Translations under genes and position numbers: made by a program
Notes under the pieces: generated by a model
Databases searched by the model: none
What the model was told of the DNA's origin: nothing
The model's input: the letters and a program-made list of their open reading frames with translations, nothing else
Shown: positions 24,534 to 30,807 of the stretch, one piece after another
How the letters are laid out: each line of letters opens with the position of its first letter
Numbering within the stretch: the stretch's first letter is position 1
Assembly (NCBI RefSeq): GCF_943912325.1
Contig: NZ_CALTTX010000025.1
Coordinates: 1-34,998 of the forward strand
Length of the DNA: 34,998 bases
Direction of reading: 5' to 3'
Source: an uncultured Microbacterium sp.
GTDB lineage: Bacteria; Actinomycetota; Actinomycetes; Actinomycetales; Microbacteriaceae

Positions 24534-24832
24534 CGGTGTTCCTGCGCGACCACGATGGCGAAGGTCTCGCGAACGGTCTCCGTTTCGCCATGGAGCAGTC
24601 TGGCCTTATCCCCGACCGGCTCATCGTCATCATGAACGAGGACCAGGCGTTCGAAGAGGCCTTCGCCGAGCGGGCGCGATGGCTTCTCGACGTACCTGAA
24701 ATCATCACGCGCCGCTGCGACCGGGAAGTTGGCCTGCTAGAGCGGGACGTACTCGCCGTCGCGCCGAACGCTGACGACCCTTCAACGTTGCTCAGCATCC
24801 TGGAGAGCCGTGACGGCGACGGGGCGCTCTGA
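24524..24832 (+). CDS. Unrecognised acidic protein or gene fragment
   Basis: A 102-aa frame from GTG 24524, open further upstream with no start that has a ribosome site. It is rich in Glu/Asp with normal hydrophobic spacing (FLRDHDGEGLANGLRFAMEQ, RLIVIMNEDQAFEEAF, RARWLLDVPEIITRRCDREV), unlike the Arg/Ser/Pro-rich frames that overlap it. I read it as genuine coding sequence, probably the 3' part of a larger gene whose 5' end was lost at the same junction as the TIR-like gene. I do not recognise the family. It ends 18 bp before the convergent SUFU gene. Confidence 0.45.
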   Translation: MHGSVFLRDHDGEGLANGLRFAMEQSGLIPDRLIVIMNEDQAFEEAFAERARWLLDVPEIITRRCDREVGLLERDVLAVAPNADDPSTLLSILESRDGDGAL

Positions 24833-24850
24833 GTCCCCCGTCCAGGTCTT

Positions 24851-25450
24851 CTAGACGACGCTTGGCCGAGTGAAGTCCCACACGTCGGCGCGCTCTCGCT
24901 CGAACGCGTCGATGAGCTTCTCGACGCCCGCACCCTTGTAGCCGGGGCCATTCGCAGCGATGAAATCCATCTCGCTCTGCGAGATGGCGATAACCAACAG
25001 CCACTCGATACTCAGACCGTCTTGCTCCATGCCTTCGAATCGCTGTCCCCAGGGGAACGGGAACCAGAGCAACCCGTGGGGCGTCGTGACGTTCGGCGCG
25101 TAGCCTCCGAACACCCCCGGAAATACGAGGCCCGGACGAGCCTGGTACTCGCCTGATGCGACGTTCAGAGCTGCGTTCGCGAGTCCGTCCGCGAGGAACT
25201 CGTACTCGGACCGACCGGTCGCAAGCAGTTCGACGCGGAGAGGGCGGCGTGCGGCATTCGTGAGTCCGTTGTCGTGCTGGCTGAGACCGATAGTCGCGAC
25301 CGTCGTGAGCCCGCTCTCGGGTGAATCAGGGGCCGTCGCGACGGGGATAGTAATCGCATCATCCGCGCTCTTGTGCGCAGTGACGCGGGTGAACCGACCG
25401 AGCCGTTCTTGCTCATAGGCGAGAACAGCTTTCTCGAAATCACTGGGCAT
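24851..25450 (-). CDS. SUFU (suppressor of fused) domain protein, possible immunity protein
   Basis: A 199-aa protein that fits the bacterial SUFU family in length and pattern. The central strand is PLRVELLATG, then FLADGLANAALNVASGE, and the hydrophobic block GLVFPGVFGG and LLWFPFPWG, with LVIAISQSEMDFIAANG near the end. Bacterial SUFU proteins are known from comparative genomics as immunity proteins of polymorphic toxin systems. Here no toxin gene is adjacent, so it may be an orphan immunity gene or the partner of something lost. The ATG at 25450 follows a -10-like element by 7 bases and there is no ribosome site, so the mRNA is probably leaderless. It appears intact. Confidence 0.75.
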   Translation of the reverse strand: MPSDFEKAVLAYEQERLGRFTRVTAHKSADDAITIPVATAPDSPESGLTTVATIGLSQHDNGLTNAARRPLRVELLATGRSEYEFLADGLANAALNVASGEYQARPGLVFPGVFGGYAPNVTTPHGLLWFPFPWGQRFEGMEQDGLSIEWLLVIAISQSEMDFIAANGPGYKGAGVEKLIDAFERERADVWDFTRPSVV

Positions 25451-25457
25451 AGCTCTG

Positions 25458-25463
25458 ACCGTA
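25458..25463 (-). promoter_or_regulatory. -10 element of the SUFU gene
   Basis: On the minus strand TACGGT ends 7 bases before the ATG, fitting a leaderless transcript. Confidence 0.45.
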
Positions 25464-25681
25464 GCAGCGGGTCACGACGCTCACGGTCCCAACCATGAAT
25501 CTGTGAGGTCTTCGGCTTTATGCGACCGGTTGCTCGACGGAAGCTCGGGGCGAAAGTGGCTCGGGTCATTGAACTCATCGAGGAACTCAGACCTACTGAT
25601 GCCTCGGTCCGCTGCGGAGATTTCGTGCTTCCAGTGCTCGAATCCAGGTCGCGGGTTTCTGGCGTAGGTGGCGCGGCCTTG

Positions 25682-25701
25682 TCGAATCTCCTAGGCTCCA
25701 C
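25682..25701 (+). other. attR of the tRNA-Ala island
   Basis: Exact second copy of the 20-bp tRNA-Ala 3' end (22009-22028). The sequence diverges on both sides, as expected at an element boundary. Chromosomal sequence resumes with ATTTTCTTG. Confidence 0.88.
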
Positions 25702-26030
25702 ATTTTCTTGATCGGCCCGTCGGTGGAGCTCACCGTTGCGCGCATTGCCTGCCGTCGCGGCCCTTGACTGGGTGGGCCTTCCGCAGGCGCGCCGCGCACG
25801 ATGGCGGGGATTCTCGCCGACACGCCGGCGGTGGGGGTGCCCGGCCCGGCGTGTCGGCTAAAACCTCCGCTGTTGTGCGCGGTGATGTGGGCGCACTGTG
25901 CGCGGTGTCGGGAGTGCCGTTGTCCATGAGGGCTGGTGCCGGGGTTATGCCCGGTGACAGGTGCCGCTGCGCGGCGCTGCCCGCCACCGTGGGGTCGCCG
26001 GGCGCGGGCGGCCGTGACTAGGGTGGGCAG
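25702..26030. other. Non-coding stretch between attR and the Nudix gene
   Basis: 329 bases with no convincing gene. They contain a 13-bp perfect inverted repeat (GCCGACACGCCGG at 25816-25828 with its complement at 25846-25858) and an 11-bp direct repeat TGTGCGCGGTG at 25874-25884 and 25897-25907. A G/T-rich segment follows to about 25960. No T run follows the inverted repeat, so it is not a simple terminator. Confidence 0.6.
26019..26024 (+). promoter_or_regulatory. -10 element of the Nudix gene
   Basis: TAGGGT ends 6 bases before the ATG with no usable ribosome site between, so the transcript is probably leaderless. Confidence 0.45.
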
Positions 26031-26462
26031 ATGGACATCCGGGTCGCGGCGTATGCGGTTATCGTCGACGACGACGAGCGGATCCTGCTCGCGCACTGGA
26101 ACGAAAAGGGTCACGCGGCATGGACCCTCCCCGGCGGCGGACTCGAAGCCGGCGAAGACCCGGCCGCGGCCGCGCGCCGCGAAGTCCGCGAAGAAACCGG
26201 GTATCGCGCCGTCATTGGCGACCTGCTGGGCGTCGATTCGCGGGTGATTCCGGCATCCCGTCGCATTCGCTCCGACTCGGGGCAGCCGCTGCACACGCTC
26301 CGCATCGTCTACCGAGCCCGCGTCGCCGGCGGAAGGCTCGCGCACGAGCGCGACGGCTCCACGGACCGCGCCGAGTGGTTTCCGCTCGCCTCGGTCGACG
26401 CGCTGCAACGCGTGCGTCTCGTCGACGTTGCCCTCAAGATGGCGGGCATCACGGCAGACTAG
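26031..26462 (+). CDS. Nudix hydrolase
   Basis: A 143-aa single-domain Nudix enzyme hydrolysing a nucleoside diphosphate linked to another group; the substrate cannot be told from sequence. The Nudix box is complete: G36, E42, R50-E51-V52, E54-E55, G57 within GGGLEAGEDPAAAARREVRE and ETGY. The EE pair and the preceding Glu bind metal. It stands alone on the plus strand after the island and is convergent with the YbaK-type gene 67 bp away. Confidence 0.93.
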   Translation: MDIRVAAYAVIVDDDERILLAHWNEKGHAAWTLPGGGLEAGEDPAAAARREVREETGYRAVIGDLLGVDSRVIPASRRIRSDSGQPLHTLRIVYRARVAGGRLAHERDGSTDRAEWFPLASVDALQRVRLVDVALKMAGITAD

Positions 26463-26529
26463 GTAGCTATGCCCGCAAGCCGCCGGCGTGCAAACGCGCG
26501 CGAGCCGCGCGTACAGAGCGCTCCGCGAA

Positions 26530-27036
26530 TTAGATCGGCACCGTGATGTCGGCGACGGTCGCGCCGAGCGCGGCGACCAGGGCGTCGGCGTCGACGAAGA
26601 GACTGAATCCGTGCGCGCCGGCACCGAGAGCTACCCGGCGCCCGAGCATCCGTTCATCCGCAAAAACCGGCCACGCCGTTGTGCTGCCGACCGGCACGAT
26701 CGTGCCCCGCTCGTATCCCGTCGCGGCGAGCGCGTCTTCGGGTGGCGGCAGCCGCAGCTTGTTGACCCCCACGACCGCGCGCAGCAGCGGCCACGAGATC
26801 TGCCGGTCGCCGGGAACGAGCGCGAACAAATACGTGCCGTCGTGTCGCGCGACGACGAGCGTCTTGACGATGTCGGCGGGATGGATGCCGAGCAGTTCCG
26901 CCGCCTCGAAAAGGCTCCCCGCTTCGGGTCGAGCCTGCACTTCGATCTCGAGCCCCAACGCCGAAGCCGCGGCCTCGACCCTCTCGGTGGGAGAGGGCGA
27001 GACCGCGGCATCCGTCGTATCGAGTTCTTCGCTCAC
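26530..27036 (-). CDS. YbaK/EbsC-type aminoacyl-tRNA deacylase
   Basis: A 168-aa protein of the YbaK/ProX editing superfamily, which hydrolyses mischarged tRNAs (Cys-tRNAPro or Ala-tRNAPro). It has the family's DIVKTLVVARHDGTYLFALV strand with the conserved Lys, VGVNKLRLPPPEDALAATGY and the later GRRVALGAGAHGFSLFVD segment. GTG 27036 overlaps the stop of the upstream gene as GTGA, so it was preferred to the longer frame reaching 27102. Exact substrate unknown. Confidence 0.88.
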   Translation of the reverse strand: MSEELDTTDAAVSPSPTERVEAAASALGLEIEVQARPEAGSLFEAAELLGIHPADIVKTLVVARHDGTYLFALVPGDRQISWPLLRAVVGVNKLRLPPPEDALAATGYERGTIVPVGSTTAWPVFADERMLGRRVALGAGAHGFSLFVDADALVAALGATVADITVPI

Positions 27037-27662
27037 GCGTCGGGTGCCGAGAGCGGGTCGTCGGCAACCCACAGCTCGTCGTCGGCGCGCAGGGTCTGCC
27101 ATGCGGCGTAGAGCACGCCACCCGCGGCGATCACGCCGAGGATGATCGCGAAGACGCCGCCGGCGCCGAGGCCCTTCTTGGGCTCAGGCACCGAGAACCG
27201 CGAAGCGAGGTCGCGCTGCGCGCGGCCGGCGTACTTGTCGGCCTTCTTGGCGTACTTCTTGCCCGCCTTCTTGGCGTCCTTCTTGAGCTTGTCGAGGTCG
27301 AGACCCTTGAGGGTCGACAGGTCGATGCCCTTGCCCGACGCGAACTTGGCGCGGGTGTCGTTGGCGGCGTCCCACACGCTGAGAGCCGAGCCGACGACCG
27401 AGCCGGCGGCGGGGATCAGGCGATCGTTGACGACGTGCGCGACGACCTGGCGGCCGCGGTCGACCGTCGGAACGACCTTGTCTTCGTATGCGTGCTGCAC
27501 GCCGGGAACGACGTACTCACGGCCATAGGTGCTCAGCTGGCGCCCGGCGTCGCGGGCGACGTCAGCCGCCTCGCCGACGAGCACTTGCTGCGTCTCCCAC
27601 ACCTTCGCCGCCTGCTTCTGCAGTTTGCGGAGTTCTTTCTTGTGCTTGCGACTCAGGCTCAC
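27033..27662 (-). CDS. Conserved Lys-rich membrane-anchored protein
   Basis: 209 aa. The N-terminus is polar and basic (SRKHKKELRKLQKQAAKVW), the middle is helical, and a strongly Lys/Ala-rich segment lies at about 118-150 (LKKDAKKAGKKYAKKADKYA). One transmembrane helix follows at about 166-186 (GVFAIILGVIAAGGVLYAAW), then a short acidic tail. It looks like an actinobacterial envelope or nucleoid-associated hypothetical protein; function unknown. GTG 27662 has AAAGGGG 7 bases upstream. It overlaps the YbaK-type gene by 4 bp. Confidence 0.8.
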   Translation of the reverse strand: MSLSRKHKKELRKLQKQAAKVWETQQVLVGEAADVARDAGRQLSTYGREYVVPGVQHAYEDKVVPTVDRGRQVVAHVVNDRLIPAAGSVVGSALSVWDAANDTRAKFASGKGIDLSTLKGLDLDKLKKDAKKAGKKYAKKADKYAGRAQRDLASRFSVPEPKKGLGAGGVFAIILGVIAAGGVLYAAWQTLRADDELWVADDPLSAPDA

Positions 27663-27796
27663 GGATGGCCCCTTTCACCGTCGGAATGCCTTAATCCTGC
27701 CACGCCTGGCTCATCGCCACATGAGGGGTTGCCATATACGTCGAGAACTCGTAGAGAGACGGCTGTGCGGCCCCGAGCGCATGGGAGGATGGATGC

Positions 27797-28354
27797 ATGG
27801 CCTCACACTCTGCCACCGCGACTCTGCACACCAACCACGGCGACATCGTCGTCAACCTGTTCGGCGATCACGCGCCGCGCACGGTTGCCAACTTCGTCGG
27901 CCTCGCCGACGGCTCGCTCCCCTGGACCGACCCCGCGACCGGCAAGCCCGGCGAGGGACCGCTCTACAACGGCGTGGTCTTCCACCGCATCATCCCGGGC
28001 TTCATGATCCAGGGCGGCGACCCGCTCGGTCAGGGCATCGGCGGCCCGGGCTACACGTTCGACGACGAGATCCACCCCGAACTCACGTTCCAGAAGCCCT
28101 ACCTGCTCGCCATGGCCAACGCGGGCCTGCGTCGCAACGCGATCACCGGCAAGGCCGAGGGCACGAACGGTTCGCAGTTCTTCATCACGACCGACCCGAC
28201 GCCGTGGTTGCAGGGCAAGCACTCGATCTTCGGCGAGGTCGCCGATGACGCGTCGCGCGCCGTCGTCGATGAGATCGCCGCGGTCAAGACCGGCGCGGGT
28301 GACCGCCCCGTCGAGCCCGTCGTGATCTCGTCGATCGACGTCGTCGCGGTCTGA
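27797..28354 (+). CDS. Cyclophilin-type peptidyl-prolyl cis-trans isomerase
   Basis: A 185-aa cytoplasmic cyclophilin catalysing Xaa-Pro isomerisation. It has FHRIIPGFMIQGGDP with the catalytic Arg, NGSQFFITT, and WLQGKHSIFGEV including the conserved active-site Trp. No signal peptide. GGGAGG lies 8 bases before the ATG. Cyclophilin followed by rhomboid is a standard actinobacterial pair (47 bp gap). Confidence 0.95.
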   Translation: MASHSATATLHTNHGDIVVNLFGDHAPRTVANFVGLADGSLPWTDPATGKPGEGPLYNGVVFHRIIPGFMIQGGDPLGQGIGGPGYTFDDEIHPELTFQKPYLLAMANAGLRRNAITGKAEGTNGSQFFITTDPTPWLQGKHSIFGEVADDASRAVVDEIAAVKTGAGDRPVEPVVISSIDVVAV

Positions 28355-28401
28355 ACGCCGCCCGCTGAGCCTGTGACGTCGACGACCGATTCGAGCCGCC
28401 C

Positions 28402-29250
28402 GTGACCGATCAGGCACCCCGCAACGCCGAAGACTTCTGCTACCGGCATCCCGATCGGCGCAGCTACGTGCTGTGCCAGCGGTGCCTGCGCACGATCTGC
28501 CCCGAGTGTCAGACACCCGGGGCCGTCGGTGTCACCTGCCCCGAGTGCATGCGCGAGCAGGCGAAGGCGCAGCCGGCGCGGGTCAAGCGCGCCGCCCGGT
28601 CGTTCCAGGCGGCGAACGGTACGCCCGTTGTGACGTACACGTTGCTGGGGCTCACGAGCGCCGTCTCGCTGCTCGCGATGGTCGTCCCCGGCATCACGAC
28701 GTGGCTGATGTTCTATGCGCTGTGGCTCTACCCGCAGTGGACGGGCGTGTTCCAGCCGTGGCGGCTCGAGACCGTGCTGCTCGTGCACGGCGGATTTCTC
28801 CACCTCGCTCTCAACATGCTCGCCCTGTGGATGATCGGGCGAGGCCTCGAGCCGGTGCTCGGCCGCGGGCGCTACCTCGCGCTATACCTGATCTCGGGAC
28901 TCGGAGGCTCGGTCGGGGTCGCGCTGGTCGCTCCGGATCAGCCCGTCGTCGGAGCATCCGGCGCCATCTTCGGCCTCTTGACCGCACTGCTCGTGATTGG
29001 GCGTCACTTGGGCGGCGATGTGCGCGGAATCCTCGTCGTTCTGGGCATAAACCTGGTGATCGGGTTCCTCCCCGGCTTCGAGGTGGCGTGGCAGGCGCAC
29101 ATCGGTGGGGCGATCGTCGGTGCGCTCGTCGGGTTCATCTACACCCGCACACGCCGGCCCGAACAGCGTCGCACGCAGATCGTGTTGCTCGGTGCGGTCG
29201 TGCTCGGCTTGCTGGCGTTGCTCGCCTTGCCGCCGGTCATCTACGGCTGA
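28402..29250 (+). CDS. Rhomboid-family intramembrane serine protease with N-terminal zinc finger
   Basis: 282 aa. The N-terminus holds paired Cys/His motifs (FCYRHP, CQRC, CPEC, CPEC) typical of actinobacterial rhomboids with a B-box-like zinc finger. Six membrane helices follow, with HLALNMLALWMIGRGLE. The catalytic pair is Ser186 in GASGAIFG and His233 in QAHIGG. It cleaves membrane proteins within the bilayer; substrates unknown. The GTG at 28402 has no clear ribosome site. Likely co-transcribed with the cyclophilin gene. Confidence 0.94.
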   Translation: MTDQAPRNAEDFCYRHPDRRSYVLCQRCLRTICPECQTPGAVGVTCPECMREQAKAQPARVKRAARSFQAANGTPVVTYTLLGLTSAVSLLAMVVPGITTWLMFYALWLYPQWTGVFQPWRLETVLLVHGGFLHLALNMLALWMIGRGLEPVLGRGRYLALYLISGLGGSVGVALVAPDQPVVGASGAIFGLLTALLVIGRHLGGDVRGILVVLGINLVIGFLPGFEVAWQAHIGGAIVGALVGFIYTRTRRPEQRRTQIVLLGAVVLGLLALLALPPVIYG

Positions 29251-29253
29251 GAG

Positions 29254-29300
29254 TTATCCACAGTTTCATCCACAGATGGGGATGAATCACACGCGTGTAA
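29254..29300. promoter_or_regulatory. Second DnaA-box cluster, between rhomboid and crgA
   Basis: TTATCCACA at 29254-29262 and TCATCCACA at 29266-29274, followed by TCACACGCGTGTAATT at 29287-29302. The last matches TCACACGCGTGTAGTT of oriC (12883-12898) at 15 of 16 positions. The 97-bp convergent gap 29251-29347 has no gene. Confidence 0.7.
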
Positions 29301-29347
29301 TTCGACGGAGATGGATGCCGCGGCTCACCGCCGCAGGGCAAGCCCCG

Positions 29348-29581
29348 TCAGCGCCAGCGGGTCGTCATGAGGAACCCGACGAGCGCAATGCCGAAGCCGA
29401 TCGCGAGGTTCCAGGCAGCGATGCCGGGAATGGGCAGAGTGCCGCTCGAGAGGTAGAAGAGCAGGATCCACGCGAGTCCGAGAAGCATGAAGCCCAGCAT
29501 GACCGGCTTGAACCATACGGGGTTCGGAGCGTCGTCGGCAGGGCGCGGGGTGTCGGTGTCGACGTCGTCTGAGCGTGCCAT
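29348..29581 (-). CDS. crgA: CrgA, cell-division regulator
   Basis: A 77-aa CrgA (UPF0233) protein, which in mycobacteria and Streptomyces interacts with FtsZ and septal wall enzymes. It has an acidic N-terminus, NPVWFKPVMLGFMLLGLAWI as first membrane helix, the conserved LPIPGIAAWNLAIGFG, and a second helix ending TTRWR. No ribosome site; a -10-like TAGACT (plus-strand 29588-29593) ends 6 bases before the ATG. Convergent with rhomboid, divergent from the sortase gene. Confidence 0.95.
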   Translation of the reverse strand: MARSDDVDTDTPRPADDAPNPVWFKPVMLGFMLLGLAWILLFYLSSGTLPIPGIAAWNLAIGFGIALVGFLMTTRWR

Positions 29582-29587
29582 GAGTCC

Positions 29588-29593
29588 AGTCTA
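29588..29593 (-). promoter_or_regulatory. -10 element of crgA
   Basis: Minus-strand TAGACT, 6 bases before the crgA ATG with no ribosome site; probable leaderless mRNA. Confidence 0.5.
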
Positions 29594-29629
29594 ACTTCGC
29601 ACTCGCGGCCACCACCAAGCGGCCTGCCG

Positions 29630-29635
29630 TAGAAT
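29630..29635 (+). promoter_or_regulatory. -10 element of the sortase gene
   Basis: TAGAAT ends 7 bases before the GTG start with no ribosome site; probable leaderless mRNA. Together with the crgA -10 it makes a compact divergent promoter. Confidence 0.55.
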
Positions 29636-29642
29636 CGCGCCC

Positions 29643-30650
29643 GTGACTGAACGCCCCGTGCCCGGATCCGGGGACAGCCCAGAGACCGACGGGGCTCGGC
29701 CCGCTGACTCCGGCGACTTCGAGGCGCTCGGCTTCTCGGGCGCCGCTCCCGCGATGACGCGCGCCGAAGCCCGTGCGGCGCGAGAGTCAGCGGCAGCGAC
29801 GGATGCCGGGACTCGAGCCGAAACCGACGCTTCGGTGGCCGAGGCCGCCGCCTCGAAGCGCGCGCCGAAGCCCCGCCGCCGGGCGAGCGTGTCGGGCGTG
29901 ATCGGTGAGATTCTGCTGACCCTCGGCGCCATCGCGCTGTTGTTCGTCGGTTGGCAGATGTGGTTCTCGGGGTGGATCGGGGGAGCGAGCAACAATCAGG
30001 CCGGCCGTTCGCTCGAGCGGCAGTGGGAACAGGCGGCGGCCTCGGCCGCGCCGAGCGTCAGCGCCGCGCCCTCGACGGCTCCGAGTGAGACGGCGACGAC
30101 CCCGACGGGTGGTCAACACGCACCGGGCGACCCGCCCGTGCTCGCCGAGGCGCGCGACGGTCAGACCTTCGGGGTCATGTACGTGCCGCGGTTCGGCGCC
30201 GACTACTCGGTGCCGATGGGTGGGGGCGTCTCTCGCGCGCGCACCCTCGACACGATCGGGATCGGCCACTACCCCGGCACGGCCATGCCGGGCGGGGTCG
30301 GTAACACGGCCTACGCGGCTCACCGCACGGGCTACGGGGGCTGGCCGTTCTATCGCATCGCCGAGCTGCAGCCGGGCGATCAGATCATCATCGGCACGCA
30401 AGACGGCTGGTACACGTACGTGTATCGCAACTTCGAGTACGTGACCCCCGCGGGCACGGGCGTGCTCGATGACGTGCCGCAGAGCACGAACGCCGAATCG
30501 GGCGCGCGCTACCTGACGCTCACGAGTTGCTCGCCCGTGCACACGACGCAAGAGCGCATCATCGCCTACGCGATGTATGAATCATTCACTCCGCGAGCCA
30601 ACGGCGCCCCCGCGGCGATCGCCTCGCTCGTGCAGGCGAACGGAGGCTGA
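29643..30650 (+). CDS. Class E sortase
   Basis: A 335-aa membrane-anchored cysteine transpeptidase that links surface proteins to the cell wall. There is a disordered cytoplasmic N-terminus (1-82), a transmembrane helix at about 83-106 and a Ser/Ala/Thr/Pro linker. The sortase domain has catalytic H227 (AAHRTG), C296 (LTSCSP) and R305 (QERIIAYA). The family call rests on the AAHRTGYGGWPFYRI and TLTSCSPVH motifs usual in class E. It lies beside crgA and the pknAB-pbpA cluster, a conserved actinobacterial neighbourhood. No target substrate lies in the window. Confidence 0.93.
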   Translation: MTERPVPGSGDSPETDGARPADSGDFEALGFSGAAPAMTRAEARAARESAAATDAGTRAETDASVAEAAASKRAPKPRRRASVSGVIGEILLTLGAIALLFVGWQMWFSGWIGGASNNQAGRSLERQWEQAAASAAPSVSAAPSTAPSETATTPTGGQHAPGDPPVLAEARDGQTFGVMYVPRFGADYSVPMGGGVSRARTLDTIGIGHYPGTAMPGGVGNTAYAAHRTGYGGWPFYRIAELQPGDQIIIGTQDGWYTYVYRNFEYVTPAGTGVLDDVPQSTNAESGARYLTLTSCSPVHTTQERIIAYAMYESFTPRANGAPAAIASLVQANGG

Positions 30651-30651
30651 C

Positions 30652-30807
30652 GTGTACGCAGCACTGTGGCGGATTCTTCCCGGCCCGTGGTGGGTGCGGC
30701 TGGTCATTCTGCTCGCGATCGCCGCGGCCGTCGTGTACGCCCTCTTCACGTGGGTGTTCCCGCCCGTCGCGGAATGGCTCGACCCCGCCGACGTCACCGT
30801 GGAATGA
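30652..30807 (+). CDS. Small single-span membrane protein
   Basis: A 51-aa protein from GTG 30652, with GGAGG 5 bases upstream (30642-30646). It reads MYAALWRILPGPWWVRLVIL and continues with a hydrophobic helix (IAAAVVYALFTWVF), then the acidic tail EWLDPADVTVE. Its stop overlaps the ATG of the amidotransferase gene (ATGA) and it begins 1 bp after the sortase stop. The strong ribosome site and overlap make it a real gene. The function is unknown; small proteins at this place are seen in related Actinobacteria. Confidence 0.82.
   Translation: MYAALWRILPGPWWVRLVILLAIAAAVVYALFTWVFPPVAEWLDPADVTVE

Larger units (their letters stand above)
22009..25701. mobile_element. 3.7-kb integrated island at tRNA-Ala (decayed integrative element)
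   Basis: Bounded by a 20-bp exact direct repeat of the tRNA-Ala 3' end, with a tyrosine integrase beginning 147 bp inside the left end. The cargo is a 5'-truncated TIR-like gene, an unrecognised reading frame in the opposite direction, a SUFU-domain gene and a possible tiny zinc-ribbon frame. No excisionase, replication or transfer gene is seen, so it is either a minimal satellite or a remnant of a larger element. The cargo looks less GC-skewed in codon choice than neighbouring core genes, judged by eye only. Confidence 0.85.

Noticed and set aside
24514..24951. 145-codon minus-strand Ser/Arg-rich frame
   Set aside because: The opposite strand has a more protein-like acidic frame, and this one shows antisense composition with no family features.
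25520..25711. 63-codon plus-strand frame crossing attR
   Set aside because: The start has no ribosome site and the end lies in chromosomal DNA beyond the island boundary, so it cannot be an ancestral gene of either side. Composition is only mildly protein-like.
26488..27111. Plus-strand frames across the YbaK-type gene
   Set aside because: They are antisense to a protein with recognisable family strands and a supported GTGA start.
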